Of a stretch of DNA of 64,000 nucleotides, positions 36,178 to 47,935 are shown piece after piece. The stretch comes from Epiperipatus broadwayi. Lineage: Eukaryota; Onychophora; Udeonychophora; Euonychophora; Peripatidae. Below the pieces are notes generated by a model. The model made no database searches. It was not told the origin of the DNA and saw only the letters and a program-made list of their open reading frames with translations. The first letter of the stretch is position 1, and every line of letters starts with the position of its first letter. The stretch is from the NCBI GenBank assembly GCA_028023455.1, contig JAQFVV010006238.1, forward strand, positions 1,869,478-1,933,477, read 5' to 3'. The translations under genes were made by a program, and so were the position numbers.

Positions 36178-39100
36178 ATGTCTAATAACTGCTGTAAGAT
36201 TGTGGCTGTCAATGTCCGAAGTCTCAACTCCCTTGGGCGGATCAATGTCCTTCGGCATTTTTTATTGCAACCTCACCCCACATCATGTTCATTGATGAGA
36301 CAAAATACCATCATAACTCTCACAATTATATCAAACATGAACTAAGCAAGCTAGGGTTCACCCATCTATCCACTGGCCTCTTTGCGGCTGGTGGCATTGG
36401 TTTAGTCATAAGCAATACCAGAGCCCCCATTTCATTCAGAATTATCTATAATGACCATAACCTCATTGCAATCAATCTAAATTACAATAACTGCATTTTC
36501 AATGTAATCTTCGTGTACAGCCCCAATAACCCTACCATCCTAAATCATATCATGCAAACAGTCAATCTCATTACATCTAATAACAATGCTCCAGTGATAT
36601 TCTTAGGAGACTTCAACACCTCCTACGAACATTATACCAATAAATATATATGTCTACTAAACAAGACACTACTTAATGGGAGAGGCTTCTTCCCCCCTCA
36701 AGCTTTCTCATTCTACATGAAATCCACCCAGACGCTAATTGACCTACTGTTCTACTCTCCACAACACCACAAACCCAGGGTTCATCTCACCCCAGTGGCC
36801 TTGTCAGACCACTATGACATTACCACCTTGATGGAGCTGAAAGAAAACATCCTCACCTCCACTCACAAAAGTCTCAGCCTGTACACACAAGCCAATGCAA
36901 TAAAAACCTTCTATTCTGAAGCATACATTCTCTTCCAAAAAATTAAGATACTGGAACTACATCCGATGGAAACCTGGGCTTGCTTTATCGGTATTTTGCA
37001 ATCTTTAATAAATCAACACACAAGCAAACAGAAAGGCCCCATCTCACTGATGAGAGACCTCGACATGTTGTACACTCAAATCAAAACTTTTATTCCTCAA
37101 AGCACCAACATAAACAACCTAATCGAACTGAAAGGTAGGTACAAAGCTAAACAAGCACAGATTGCAGAAATAATTGCCACCAAAATGCAAAAACTCTTCC
37201 TGCCTGCTCAACACTGCTGGACCCATGGATATTTACGATGGGCCCTGGGGGCAAAATCTAAACAGCAAATACCGTCCTCACTACTCGTCAATGACAGACA
37301 AATCATGGGAGTTCAAATGCTTCGGCACATTGGCAAATATTTCAAAGATCGCCTTCAAGGGCACATGACACCTTCACGTGTTGACTGGGATTGCTCCACC
37401 ACTGACACGAAACATGGAATCACATTCGAGGATATCAAGAACTGTCTCCTCAGTCTATCCAAAAATGTCCATCCTGGCATGCATGGTATTCCCAGATTTG
37501 TATTTAAGCTACTTCACATGCCACACAACTCTCGGTGTGCTGAACCATCTAGCTACAGGGCAGCATGTGCTACCTCAGTTCTACCCCATTGCCATGGTGC
37601 CATTCATCAAGAAAAACTGGGATCTTACACTAATCAATAGCATTAGACCTATTTTAATGACACCCATCCTCTTTAAAATAATTGAAGGAGTCATCAAAGA
37701 TAAATATCAAAACATCTTCTTACAAGATATTTCACCTTCTCAATATGCCAGGAAAGATTCATTCCCTCTACAGGCAATGGGCGAAATTAAAATCCTGTTC
37801 AACCATATTCATGCAAACAGACACACAAAACCGATTGCCATACAATTAGACATTGCAGAAGCATTCGATTCTGTGGATGTAGGCATCCTCCTTAACATCC
37901 TAGTCGACGCTGAATTTTCTACTCAAGTCATACAAATTCTAGACAACCTGCTCAATACCCGATTCATCCATATTTCAGCTAATGGATCGTACTCAGAAGG
38001 ATTCGCCCCTGCAAGATCCATCCCTCAGGGGTCTCCACTGAGTGGTTTATTATTTATTAAGTAAACTAATCCATTGCTGCTAGAGCTTGAAAAGCTTCCA
38101 GGAGTATTCGTCCCCCGTCTTGGTAAGAGCATCAACCCTTTTGCCTACATGGACAATATTCTTGTCATCCTACTATCGCATAAGTACCTTCCTGCCTTAT
38201 ACAACATAATTACCAATTACACTAACAAATTTAAACTCTCAATAAACCTACAAAAATCCTCATCTTGGTGCATTAATACAGGCAAATGCATCAAGTCAGC
38301 CTTCCTCGCACAACCCCAACCTTACCTGGGATTCCTGATTCATCTTTAGTTCAATGCCATGTCCTCTACACTTTGCAAATCCCTACTGGAAGAAGCTACA
38401 AAATTTGCCAAATCAATAGCCAAAACATACCTTTCATTTCAAGGAAAGATAGCCCTAATTAATTCAAAAATAATGGGCAAGATCAATTACTACCTACCCA
38501 TAATCACCCTTACCAAGCCTTTCAATACCCAAGTACAAAGAATATGCAATCATGTCATCTGGAGAGGAAGAACACCTGTAATCAGCTCAGCCCGCCTTTA
38601 TCAGCACAGGAAACTCAATGGGCTGTCCCTCCATTTGCTGAACACGATTATGCACCAGAAACAACACTCCCTGGTGCATAGCCTGATTAAAAAATACTCC
38701 ACAACAGTCATAATCAACTCTGTAATACCCACAGATAGACCGCCACCTCCACGCACTGCCTGGATAAACTCCATCATAAGCAAAATTCTCAGAATCAATG
38801 GCAATTCCAGCTTGACCCTTCAGAACAAGATAAACATCTGGGAAGCACACACACTACTAAATCCGGAGCCAATAACAATCCAAATACAATTGGGCCATAC
38901 TAATCACAAAATAATAAAAACCTTTAAACACCTTGCAATGGAACCAAAACTGTTGGATCACATTATAAAAATAAATCTTGGTGCAATTCCAACAAGCTGG
39001 TTCCTACATTTCAGAAGATTTATGACAAAGATAGACCCTATATGCCATCTCTGCCAAAGAGTTGAAGAAACATTTGAACACATCCATTTCCCTCTGCCCA

Positions 39101-39392
39101 GGATATCAGGACATCGAGAGCCATCAATGAGAAATGCAGCATTCTTCTCCTAAAGATCCTCGACCTTAAAAGCTGCTTGCACTCTTGTGACTTCCCTGTC
39201 TTACGCATGGCTATATTTATCTCATATGCCCTATGGATGGCCAGGTGCAATTCCAAATTCACAATACCCAGACCAGACCCATTTGAAGTATTTAGCATCC
39301 AGCTAAAAATCTTGCAGGCAAAGGACTTAATACTGGCCTCAAAATTCTTATTCAACAACACATGGGGCTTGTATAGAAGGTTGGCCCCATAA
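36178..39392 (+). pseudogene. LINE ORF2: endonuclease and reverse transcriptase, broken
   Basis: ORF2 nicks target DNA and copies the RNA at the nick. The best start is ATG 36178, followed by KIVAVNVRSLNSLGR, the usual endonuclease N terminus. Endonuclease motifs are GGIGLVISN (about 36390), FVYSPNN, FLGDFNTS (about 36600) and LSDHYD (about 36801). Reverse-transcriptase motifs are HPGMHGIP (about 37474), LDIAEAFDSVD (about 37848), SIPQGSPLSGLLF (about 38020), FAYMDNILV in place of the F/Y-x-D-D box (about 38139), and YLGFLIH (about 38325). A C-terminal zinc motif starts CHLCQRVEETFEHIH (about 39045). Breaks are a one-base shift near 36276, a shift at about 37525-37540, in-frame stops TAA 38062 and TAG 38347, and a shift near 39090. 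The full reading would be about 1070 codons. The second catalytic Asp is Asn, so it would be inactive even if the frame were intact. Confidence 0.92.
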
Positions 39393-39542
39393 AAATGAGA
39401 CACCCACTAACTTAGATGATAATCCTTTGATTTGTACGCAAAAGAATTCCAATTGAAACAGCAGACTTCTATCTTTAGCCTTGCATGGCATAAACCAAAT
39501 GTATATAAGTTACAATAAAATTTATTTAAAAAAAAAAAAAAA
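39393..39542 (+). terminator. LINE 3' UTR with polyadenylation signal and poly(A) tail
   Basis: After the ORF2 stop, about 135 bp of 3' UTR carries AATAAA at 39514-39519, followed 9 bases later by a run of 15 A (39528-39542), then A+T-rich flanking DNA. This marks the 3' end of the retrotransposed transcript. Confidence 0.88.
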
Positions 39543-40873
39543 GAAAATCAAACATGGAATCACTTTAGAATCTATTCAAAAATTTGTTAGGCAGAGTTGA
39601 CACTGATGTGACTAAGTTGTGAGTTTAATGATGTTTGTTATAGTTATTGTTAAATTGTGGAATCCTCAATCAAAGTAAAGTTCATTTCTTATAAACTTGA
39701 TAAGATTTAATTTTTCAGGATAATCTGTATCTCTGATGTCCAATAACATAGAGAGCCTGGTCAGGTATACTTAAAACAATTAATACATAGACACAGACAA
39801 TAAATTTGTTAGATAGTTCATTGGAATCCCTCCCTATCATTTTCTTTTGTACAAGTTTTTCACATGCAAACACAACCCTTTTTTTAAGGATTTTTGCATA
39901 AATAAGAATCTTTATTTCATTTTCCTTTTTTTAGTAATATAGTTGATAGATCAATAAAATACCTAATAATCGAATTATTAAGTTGTTCAGTATGTCATAT
40001 TACATATGAGTACCAGCAGCCACAAGCTGATTTTAAATTCTGGAACCTTACACTATGATATCCATTAATCTATCAAGAGTTCAAAACTGTACATGATTTA
40101 GAACAGTAATCTGTGAATATTTGATCCATCAGTGTGAAGGATATGTTCTTACATTGTCATATTTAAGCATCATATTTACTGACAGATGTTCTTTAACATC
40201 TTTTTATTGAGGACATCACCAGGTTCATCATTTGCTCTTTTGTTTACTCTCTGGCCAAATACTTACACTTATTTTCTCACAAATAACTAAATGGTTGGCT
40301 AATTTTATTTTGGCTTTGGATTACCTCTATAAAAACAAAATACAAAAAATAGAATTCTAACTTTGTTTGATTGTCATACACCTGAAAAATTTTCATTATA
40401 TACCCAAATTCAAACCCTAAGATTTGGAATGTAATGGATGAGCTATTTACTATATTAAGAAAGTCTTCACATGTACAGTGTATACGATATATATTAAAGA
40501 ATTTATATGTACTTAGTTTCAGAAGTGTTTTTAATCTGTCCTTCTATTTTTATAAGAAATATTCTTTTTAGGCTTATGCATTCCATCTTTTGTCAGTATG
40601 TGTTTGACACAAATCTAGAAGTATCCAATAGTTAAGGAATAGTCTTATAATATTAATGATTTGATTTTTTTTTTACATATTAATTAAGCAATCGGGTAAA
40701 CACTATGATAATGTTATGTTGCAATTTCACTCAAGAAAAGTTCATTTGGAGTGATCTGTGGTAACCAATCCAGGCATATTCTTCCAAACACAATTGGTAA
40801 AATAGGAAGATTGGGTATTTTGAAGATTTTAAATTTGCATATATAAATATATGATTTAATGCAGTGATAGTAC
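39543..40873. other. A+T-rich sequence, nothing recognised
   Basis: No gene or repeat structure seen. Confidence 0.55.
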
Positions 40874-40949
40874 CAGCTGTTGGAGTTGTTTTACTCTCTC
40901 TGGATCGAAGTTCAACTTTGTCATTTCCAGATCTTGAATGTCTCATGAT
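40874..40949 (-). CDS. Candidate internal exon, unidentified protein
   Basis: On the minus strand a clear acceptor, gttcatctttcag, preceded by a branch-point-like ttcattaat, is followed by 76 bp in which one frame reads IMRHSRSGNDKVELRSRESK then TTPTAG. The hydrophilic Ser/Arg/Glu-rich composition is very unlike the local noise. The end is put at cagctg/gtacta, a weak donor; the frame stays open beyond it to 40731, where composition becomes noise-like. If real, this is an exon of a host gene on the minus strand, possibly with the window lying in its introns. The family is not recognised. Confidence 0.35.
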
Positions 40950-43670
40950 CTGAAAGATGAACTATTTTATTAATGAATAAGATAATTTTCACTACACTAC
41001 TTGCACACAAGACAATAATGGTTTTTATCCACTTCTAATACCTCATGGAGAGATATAATCTTAAATATATGAGAAAAGACGTGTGAAAATATATGTGATC
41101 CTTAAGCTACGCATTTAGCCCAGATCACAATTTCTTAATCTCTACAGTCTAATTGATAAGTGACAAACTTATTGCCCTCACAACTTTGACACAAACCACT
41201 TAATGAACTATCTTATTATATATATATGATGAAATATAAATTAGTTAATTTCAGAAATTCGTATATATATATTATAAAATATTTTGCATATTGATTTTCT
41301 GTTTTCTACACTATTTGATAAAGTGTAGCTGTTGTTTTCGTTTTTTCCCTCTTCCTATTTTTAACGTGTCATTGATTTTGATATGAATATTATTTGGTAA
41401 TTGTTCTGATATTTCAATCGTTTGCCTGTTTTAACTAGATAATATTATGAGTAATTATATTTTCAACTGTGCTAAGCCACTGACCGCCATATTCAATTAT
41501 CGAATAGTTGTGAATCTCATCTAAATTATTCTGTTTATCTGCACGGATTAGTTGAATAAATCACATTAGCCGTGAAGGTTTTCATCACTCTGTTTACAGT
41601 TTCAGCATAATTTAACATCATTAGTCTATTGCTAATCTAGCCTATAGATGCATTTGTTAAATTATTCATTAAATAGTTGGGTTTTGTTCTTTTTTTTTTT
41701 GCACGTGACCTAGATAAAAAAAATTAATATGCTTTCTGTTGCATGATTAAAATGAAACAATTAATAATGGTTGTAACAAATATCTTCGATTCTATTATTT
41801 TGGTGTTAAAAAACTCTAATGGTATACTTTTAAATCCTATAATGAACAAATTTTACATATAAATTAATAAATACATCTGCAAGTTGATTAATGCTTCAGA
41901 TATTAAAATAACTAATTTGTTTTTAAGTTTGCTTTTTGTCTGTTCCTGAGCTTTGATAATTGATTCATTTTATTCACCACTTTGGGTTGCATTACTATTT
42001 AAAAATAGATGGTGAAAATATTCTCGCTTAGTGAAATTATTTTCACCTGGGATTTTGAGGGAGTTGGTAATAAAAGAATAAATAGTTGGAGTAGAATGCT
42101 TTTAAAATAGCTAATCAATTTTTTCTTTAACTTTTTTTTTATTTTAAAACTTCAAAAAAAAAAAAAGGAATGAAAGTATGGGGGTAGGAGTTTTCTCTAT
42201 TAAATAAAAGGTCTTTTTTTTTTTCAGAAGCTATTTATTTCTTTTATATAATCAATATTAGTTAATATTTCTGTCAAAACCGTAATCATTAAAAGCCATT
42301 GAAAATAAAAAAAAAATACACCGGGTTTAATAATATATACAAATTGTGAAAAATTATCAACAAATAAACACTCATTCTAAAAACAAAAAAAGAATATTAT
42401 AAATTGTGTGGGTATGTATGTGGTCCAAACTATGTGGAACTGGCTAAGTACACGCTCAGTAAGTCCGTCATCTTTTCTACTAGTGGTAAAGGCAATATCA
42501 TTAACAACCTATATTATTTCGCAAATTTTTGTTGTCCTCTTAATAGTAATTAGATACCCATTTACCAACCAAATAATGTATCAATAGTTGCTTTACTATA
42601 GGCTAAATAGCTATCTGATAAAAAAATGTTAAGCTGCTGTGTGACTTCTTTAGTAATTTTTTTAAAATTAAAATGAATTTTATTTTTACATCTGGATATT
42701 TACCATTTAAAAGATTTTTTTATAGTTATTTTTAGATCACATGAACAGAAAACAACCCAAATTAGTAATATTAGGGTTTTTTTTCCTTTTGGCAAATGAA
42801 AATGAAAACATTAAATTAATGTTAAAGGCAAAAGAAAACCATAGGTTAGGAGCATTCTGTTTTATACCTTCTTTCTAATCCATAACATAACCTACATTAT
42901 AGATGTATTTGTCAATCCTGAATCATCTTTTATTTGGATATATAACAAAGAAAAACACAAAGACTTCAGACCACATAATGAAGTATAAAGAGATGTATGT
43001 TGGACATAGGAGGGAAAGAAAGAAAAATCCATGTGTGGTAGAACAAATTGGTATCATTGATTTTATTGAAAAAACTTAAAAGAATGAAATGATACTGGGC
43101 TAGATTTGTTAAATGTATACCAAGAGATTGTAAAACATATAAAAGAGGTCATGTGTGAGGTTGATAGATTGTAACGATATATAAATATGTCGTTACATTA
43201 ATTTAAAATAAAAACTTAAAGTTCGCAAATAAAAGTAAAAAACTAAACGCTAAAATTAAAATGTTTGTTATACGTATATACATTCGCACAGATGCTAAAC
43301 TTTAAAAATATTTTTTTTCACAAACAAAAAAAAAAAAGTATTTGAACGTAAAATACAAAATTGTAATAATAAAAATATTTTAATAAAAAAATAACGTAAG
43401 TTAAAATAAAAACAGGTATTAATTAATTCCTGTAATCTATAAATGGAAATGATTGTTTATTAATTATCTAAAAGCTGTTTAATTAAAAAGTCAGATGAAA
43501 AGTTAGATAAGAGAAGAAAGAGATTTTAGCTTGACCAATGGAAGCACTAAGCCTTGGCTCGGACCCTAACGAAAGTGATGGATTGGTGACGTTTTGTTCA
43601 TTGAATCCTTGTGGATAATAAAAAAAAGGGAAATACAGTTTTTTCGGACAGTTCCAGCGTTGGGTGTTTG
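40950..43670. other. A+T-rich sequence, nothing recognised
   Basis: Small GC-richer patches near 41460-41550 and 42410-42490 have no open frame. No repeats of note. Confidence 0.55.
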
Positions 43671-43704
43671 AGAGATGTGGTATGACGCACATACCACACT
43701 CTCT
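43671..43704. repeat. Short strong hairpin
   Basis: agagatgtggtatg and cataccacactctct are reverse complements with one bulged base around a 5-base loop (acgca). It lies in a GC-richer patch (43500-43830) that carries a 98-codon minus-strand frame (43483-43779) of uncertain nature. No T-run follows on either strand to suggest a Pol III terminator. Confidence 0.6.
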
Positions 43705-44482
43705 ATAAAAAAAAATAAAAATGAAAAGACTGTGATACCTTGAACCAGCTATTTCCATCTCCAGAACATTACCTTCCAACGGAGGTTTCGCGGGAATTGA
43801 AAGCAGAGGCCTGGACTCTTATACCATAAGCTATATGAAATTAACAATTATTAAAATCAATTACGAACTTTCGTCAAGTTTTATAAATTCATAAACAAGC
43901 CAACTTAAATGTTAAAAAACGGACTCTTATCTGACTTTTGTAAGTTTTTAAATCAAATTAATAATGTTTAATTTTATATGTTTCCCGATTGATAAACATC
44001 ATTTCCATTTTTTTTCCTTATTGTAAAGATTATTTAAATGTATGAAATTTAAGTTGTTTATAGACGCTTGCATGGATTCGTTTGCGGTTAATTATATTTT
44101 GGTTTTCATATTTGATAAAAATATATAGACATTTGATAAATAATGATACCTTACGGTGAGTATCTAAAATGTATTTATTCGGATGTCTTTTAAGTTATTG
44201 GTGACAACGCAAGTATCTTATGGTGAATACTATTGGGTTACTTATAAGTTTCCCTCTGTGATTGTCGGTATCAATAATTTTGTATTTTGATCGTTTATGT
44301 TTATTTTGAAATGTTTTTGACCGTGGAATCTATGTAATCGATCTATACCCAACATTTTTAAACAAATCTGTGCTAACGTATTTAAATGTTAAAATTAAGT
44401 CAGGCGTGAATGGCTATATAGTTTTGTAAAGTTGTATTAAGGGAGGGTAATCTTAGGTTATTCATTTCGTAGTTGAATTGGT
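43705..44482. other. A+T-rich sequence, nothing recognised
   Basis: No gene seen. Confidence 0.55.
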
Positions 44483-44800
44483 TCAATGGATTGGATATAT
44501 TTGTGTAATTAGTAGATGTAGTATGAGGTCCGCTACGGGCAGGATTATAGATATACGCCACACACCCTCTGTTTGCCTATGGATGGGTTTGTAAGTCGGC
44601 AGAAGACCGCAGTCCATTCCTATGGAGTTTTTTGTTAATTGTTCTACTTGCCAACAGATGTCACATTCCTGTTGGTGGAGAGTCAATATCTTCTCTAATT
44701 CTACTTACTGTTCAGATGTACTTTCCTGGCAGTATAGTATTTTGTGTTGTCGTATCATGCTACATTGAATACATGAATATATCTGATGGATTGGCACCAG
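44483..44800 (-). pseudogene. Possible Gypsy-type LTR retrotransposon integrase fragment
   Basis: The minus strand reads EKILTLHQQECDICWQVEQL and then GLLPTYKPIHRQTEGVWRIS before trailing off. The C-x2-C followed by a G-L-L-x-P and P-I-x-R block about 25 residues later, then W-x-x-I-S, matches the layout at the end of the integrase zinc-binding domain and the start of the catalytic core in Gypsy elements. Upstream on the minus strand a degraded stretch with LPGKY could be the usual W/Y-P-G-M motif out of frame. The catalytic D-D-E residues are not present. A diverged remnant is the best explanation, but the match is short. Confidence 0.4.
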
Positions 44801-46071
44801 TTGATTGCGAAATTTGTTGCCTAAGGTTAAATCAGGGAAGAATATTTTTTTTTCAAATGCAGATCTATGTAGTCTATTCATACTTGACTATCTAAACAAA
44901 AGATTAAACTCATTGAAACTTAGTTAAATGTAAAATTAAAAGTTAATATAAAAATCTAAAATGTTAAACTTGTTCCTCAAAATTTAAATGTTATTTTATA
45001 TATGCGTAAATAAATAATTTTATGTGTTAATTTCTGGCAGTGGCTTTTATTTATTGATATTTAAGATATAAATTAAGATATAGATTTTTATCTCTGCGTC
45101 TCCGCTGAGCTAGTGACTTGGGCTAACGATCGGAATATTTAAATAAAGTGGAATCTTAACAGCGCGTATCTGCCTACTTTATAAATTTTTCTAGGCTCAA
45201 ATGCCTAGATGGCGCCCTTGTAGTGCAGATATTGTTTTTGCGGTTAGATTCGATCTTCACTTTCATTTCGATCGTTATAAGATAAAGTAAGGCAGTTTAT
45301 TAGATTGATGTGGGCAAGAGAAATAAGTTATGGATTCGAGTAACTGAATTAAATTTGGAATGATTAGGATCTTATAGTGGATTGATAATGGTTTTAAATG
45401 GTGATGATTACAACATATTGCAATTATATTTTACTTATAATAAAGTGCATTGATAATCATCTCATCACAATCATCATCAAAATAACTAGTATTGATAAGA
45501 ATTTTGTAATTGATAGCTTTGACATTGAAAATATATATCAAATTGTTGATAATTTAAAAAGTATTGATATATATGTTTCTATTTTAAAGCAAGAAGAATA
45601 TTTTTTTCCATTGCTAAAATTAACATTATTCTTTGTTTTTTTATTTTAGAGGATTTGATGTATTTTAGGTATAGAGATGTGTTTTATAAGATTAAAGAAA
45701 GTTGGGTCATTAGAAATATCATTTTACTTTTAAGGTGCTATATCTATATTACCCTTTTCTTTTTTTTTTTAAGAGTTATTGTGGTTACTTAATGTTGTGG
45801 TTTTGCAAAAAATTGTTTGTTTGTTATTAACAAAGATAAATTGAAGTGCTTTTTTTAATATGATGGAATAATTGTGATTTTAATATTAAATCCTCTCTTT
45901 GAAAGTGAAATTTTGGATTTCATTAAATATAAAGTTTTATGTTTTATTATTATTAATGAAAATGTTAATTGTAATAAAATAAATCAGTAACCAACAATCA
46001 ATCTTCTATTTTAAAAATAGTCCATTAATTTCAATATTTAAATAAAACACATGCTCTGCTTCTTTATGAAA
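44801..46071. other. A+T-rich sequence with one inverted-repeat patch
   Basis: At 45169-45297 a GC-richer block is bounded by ctgcctactttat and its near reverse complement ataaagtaaggcag, with an internal hairpin tctaggctcaaatgcctaga (about 45190-45209). It may be a 130-bp MITE. Otherwise nothing is recognised. Confidence 0.45.
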
Positions 46072-46310
46072 AGGTGTTTTATTATATTTCGACTATATTT
46101 TTTTATAGTTTTTATCAAGGAACCAACAAAAAAATACATAAAAACAATAAATATAAACACAAATATTGTTTTATTTTATGAACTATTATAAAATAAATAA
46201 ATAATGTTTCAATATTTCGACTATATTTTTTATAGCTTTATCAAGGAACAAACAAAAAAATACGTAAAAAAAGAATAATTATAAAAACAAATATTCCACT
46301 ATAATCCAAA
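46072..46310. repeat. Two tandem copies of a TTTCGACT-hairpin repeat
   Basis: Copies start near 46080 and 46207. Both have atatttcgactatatttttt, a tatag stretch, tatcaaggaac, aacaaaaaaatac and a later aaacaaatatt. The foldback tttcgacta with tag-tttatc resembles the loop sequence at about 5640-5680 (acatttcgactgtcctgcag on the minus strand), so this is probably the same dispersed family. Confidence 0.7.
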
Positions 46311-47152
46311 TGCATTTCCCCATAAGAACGCTGCTTTAATGGATTTTTTTACTGGAATAAAAAGGCTTAACAATGTTGAATGTAGTACTGTGATTGAAAG
46401 AAACAATTTAATTATAATTATATTGGTTTAGGTTACTCTGTGAAAAAAAAAAAGAATAAAATTATTAATTATGCATCGTTCATTAAAAATATATATTGGA
46501 TGAGGAATATAAGAATTGCTTGGAAGAAAGGCCATGATTTGAAATAATTATTAAATAATTCAATACAGTGTATGAACAATAAAGATTCAAGAAATAATAT
46601 ATAAAATTCCAATCAGCAAATTTTATAAATTCAACTTATAAGTAGATTTGAATGGTGCTGTGAGAACATCTTATTTTGATTTAATATTCAGATCTAATAT
46701 AATATCATTATCTAATATATAATCAAACAGACAAAAGTAGATTCACAAGAAGTCATTGTATTAATCCTTTTGATTGATGTTGTCTGACATTTTTTCTGAT
46801 CTTTTCTTCATAGCGTAAGCATGTGTTTTAAAGACCTACAGAGGTCCCTAGTGACGATTTTTTCAGACGCTCATTGCTAAGGTTTACAGCCTTGTTAAAA
46901 CTATTACTGAAATAATAGTGAGCGTTTAATAAAATTTATAATTACAACATTTTAAAGTAAATATGACATTTGAATAAAGTTATTAATTTGTCTGCTTGTT
47001 TAAAAAAATTTTTTTTAGCAATTATTTTATATCATTAGAAATAATGTGTCTATAATTAGAAATTAATAATTTAAAATGTTATTAATGATATAATACTGGA
47101 TAAATAACCTAACAATTTTATTTTGCTTACACATGAATTTAAATCTGTTATT
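46311..47152. other. A+T-rich sequence, nothing recognised
   Basis: No gene. A patch near 46820-46930 is GC-richer without an open frame. Confidence 0.55.
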
Positions 47153-47345
47153 ATAAAGCACTGAAAATCCTTAATTATTAAGGAGGAAGTAAACCTCTGA
47201 TAAAGCTGTTTCTTGAATGTTATATGCTCTAAGATTAAGTGATTCACTTAAGCTTTTAAAGCTTACTGGTGGGTAAATGCAAGGAAATTTATAATATTTA
47301 ATAAACAGTGCATTACCAGAGGTTTACTTCTTTTTTAATAATTAC
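47153..47345. mobile_element. Family A fragment: diverged hairpin end
   Basis: It starts ttataaagcactgaaaat, identical to the block before the hairpin in the 61.7 kb copy, then aattattaaggaggaagtaaacctctg, and at the far end ccagaggtttacttctt with aatttataatatttaa before it. The long hairpin is therefore conserved in structure while its sequence has changed on both arms together. The terminal acctgggtctc motif is absent, so it is a truncated or separate subfamily copy. Confidence 0.6.
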
Positions 47346-47871
47346 ATATGAATTCTCATCATGTATAGAAAACAATTTAGATAGACTTTATGTAATTATT
47401 ATATATTTGTGCCTCAAACAGAAACAATTTACAGTTTTAGAAAATTTTTTCTGCATAGATTTATAATAGACTTTCATTGAAGAAATACTTTGTAATATAA
47501 TTATCATTGTTACTGCACAATTGATGCTGATGTGACATGATGTGATGTATTATAGCTTCTCCTTAAACGAAGTCAAGAATATCTCAGCAATTATGCCCAG
47601 ATAAACCTGTTAGCCACTTTATTTTACATTCCCCACTCTAAATTTACCCATAATCTGCTCTATCCCATTTCCACAACATAATCTTTGTCAAACTTTATAT
47701 CTAAACCCCCCTTATCTTTTCCCAAACCCAGCATAAAAACCAATAATTCACTTTCTGTATAATCACTCTTTTCATATTTATTTTTCCACAACTTCATTAT
47801 ATGCTTTGTTTTAAATACAAGAGACGCCATCAATTGACCAAATATGTAATTAATGTATAAATTTTTAATCA

Positions 47872-47935
47872 TTGGAGGCCTAGTGGTAGCATAGCTGCCT
47901 TCCAAGAACCTGACCCAGGTTCACTTCCTGGGCAA
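47872..47935 (+). repeat. Degenerate tRNA-Gly-like sequence
   Basis: attggaggcctagtggtagc, then atagctgccttccaag and cccaggttcacttcctggg match the A box, the UCC anticodon arm and the T arm of the SINE body at 28.1 kb. The 3' half of the anticodon stem and the tgtca/tgacatatg flanks are lost. It is either an old SINE copy or an old tRNA pseudogene. Confidence 0.65.

Larger units (their letters stand above)
31685..39542 (+). mobile_element. L1/Tx1-type LINE, nearly full length, inactivated
   Basis: The composition changes sharply at about 31690 (agcgccacctacttttct) and reverts after the poly(A) at 39528-39542. Inside lie a 5' UTR of about 145 bp, a long ORF1, a 149-bp spacer, ORF2 with endonuclease and reverse transcriptase, a 3' UTR with AATAAA at 39514-39519, and the tail. 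The sense strand is A- and C-rich and G-poor, as often seen for L1-like elements. Assignment to the L1/Tx1 side of the LINE tree rests on the endonuclease, the C-terminal layout after the palm (LSFQGKIALINSKIMGKINY, then IWRGRTPVISS) and the CCHC-bearing ORF1. A target-site duplication cannot be read because both flanks are A/G-rich (aagaaaa occurs on each side). Confidence 0.9.

Noticed and set aside
36178-39392. An intact, active reverse transcriptase
   Set aside because: Two in-frame stops, at least three frameshifts and the Asp-to-Asn change in the catalytic box.
47660-47905. 81-codon minus-strand open frame
   Set aside because: Its start lies inside the tRNA-like repeat read backwards; the rest has no recognisable motif.
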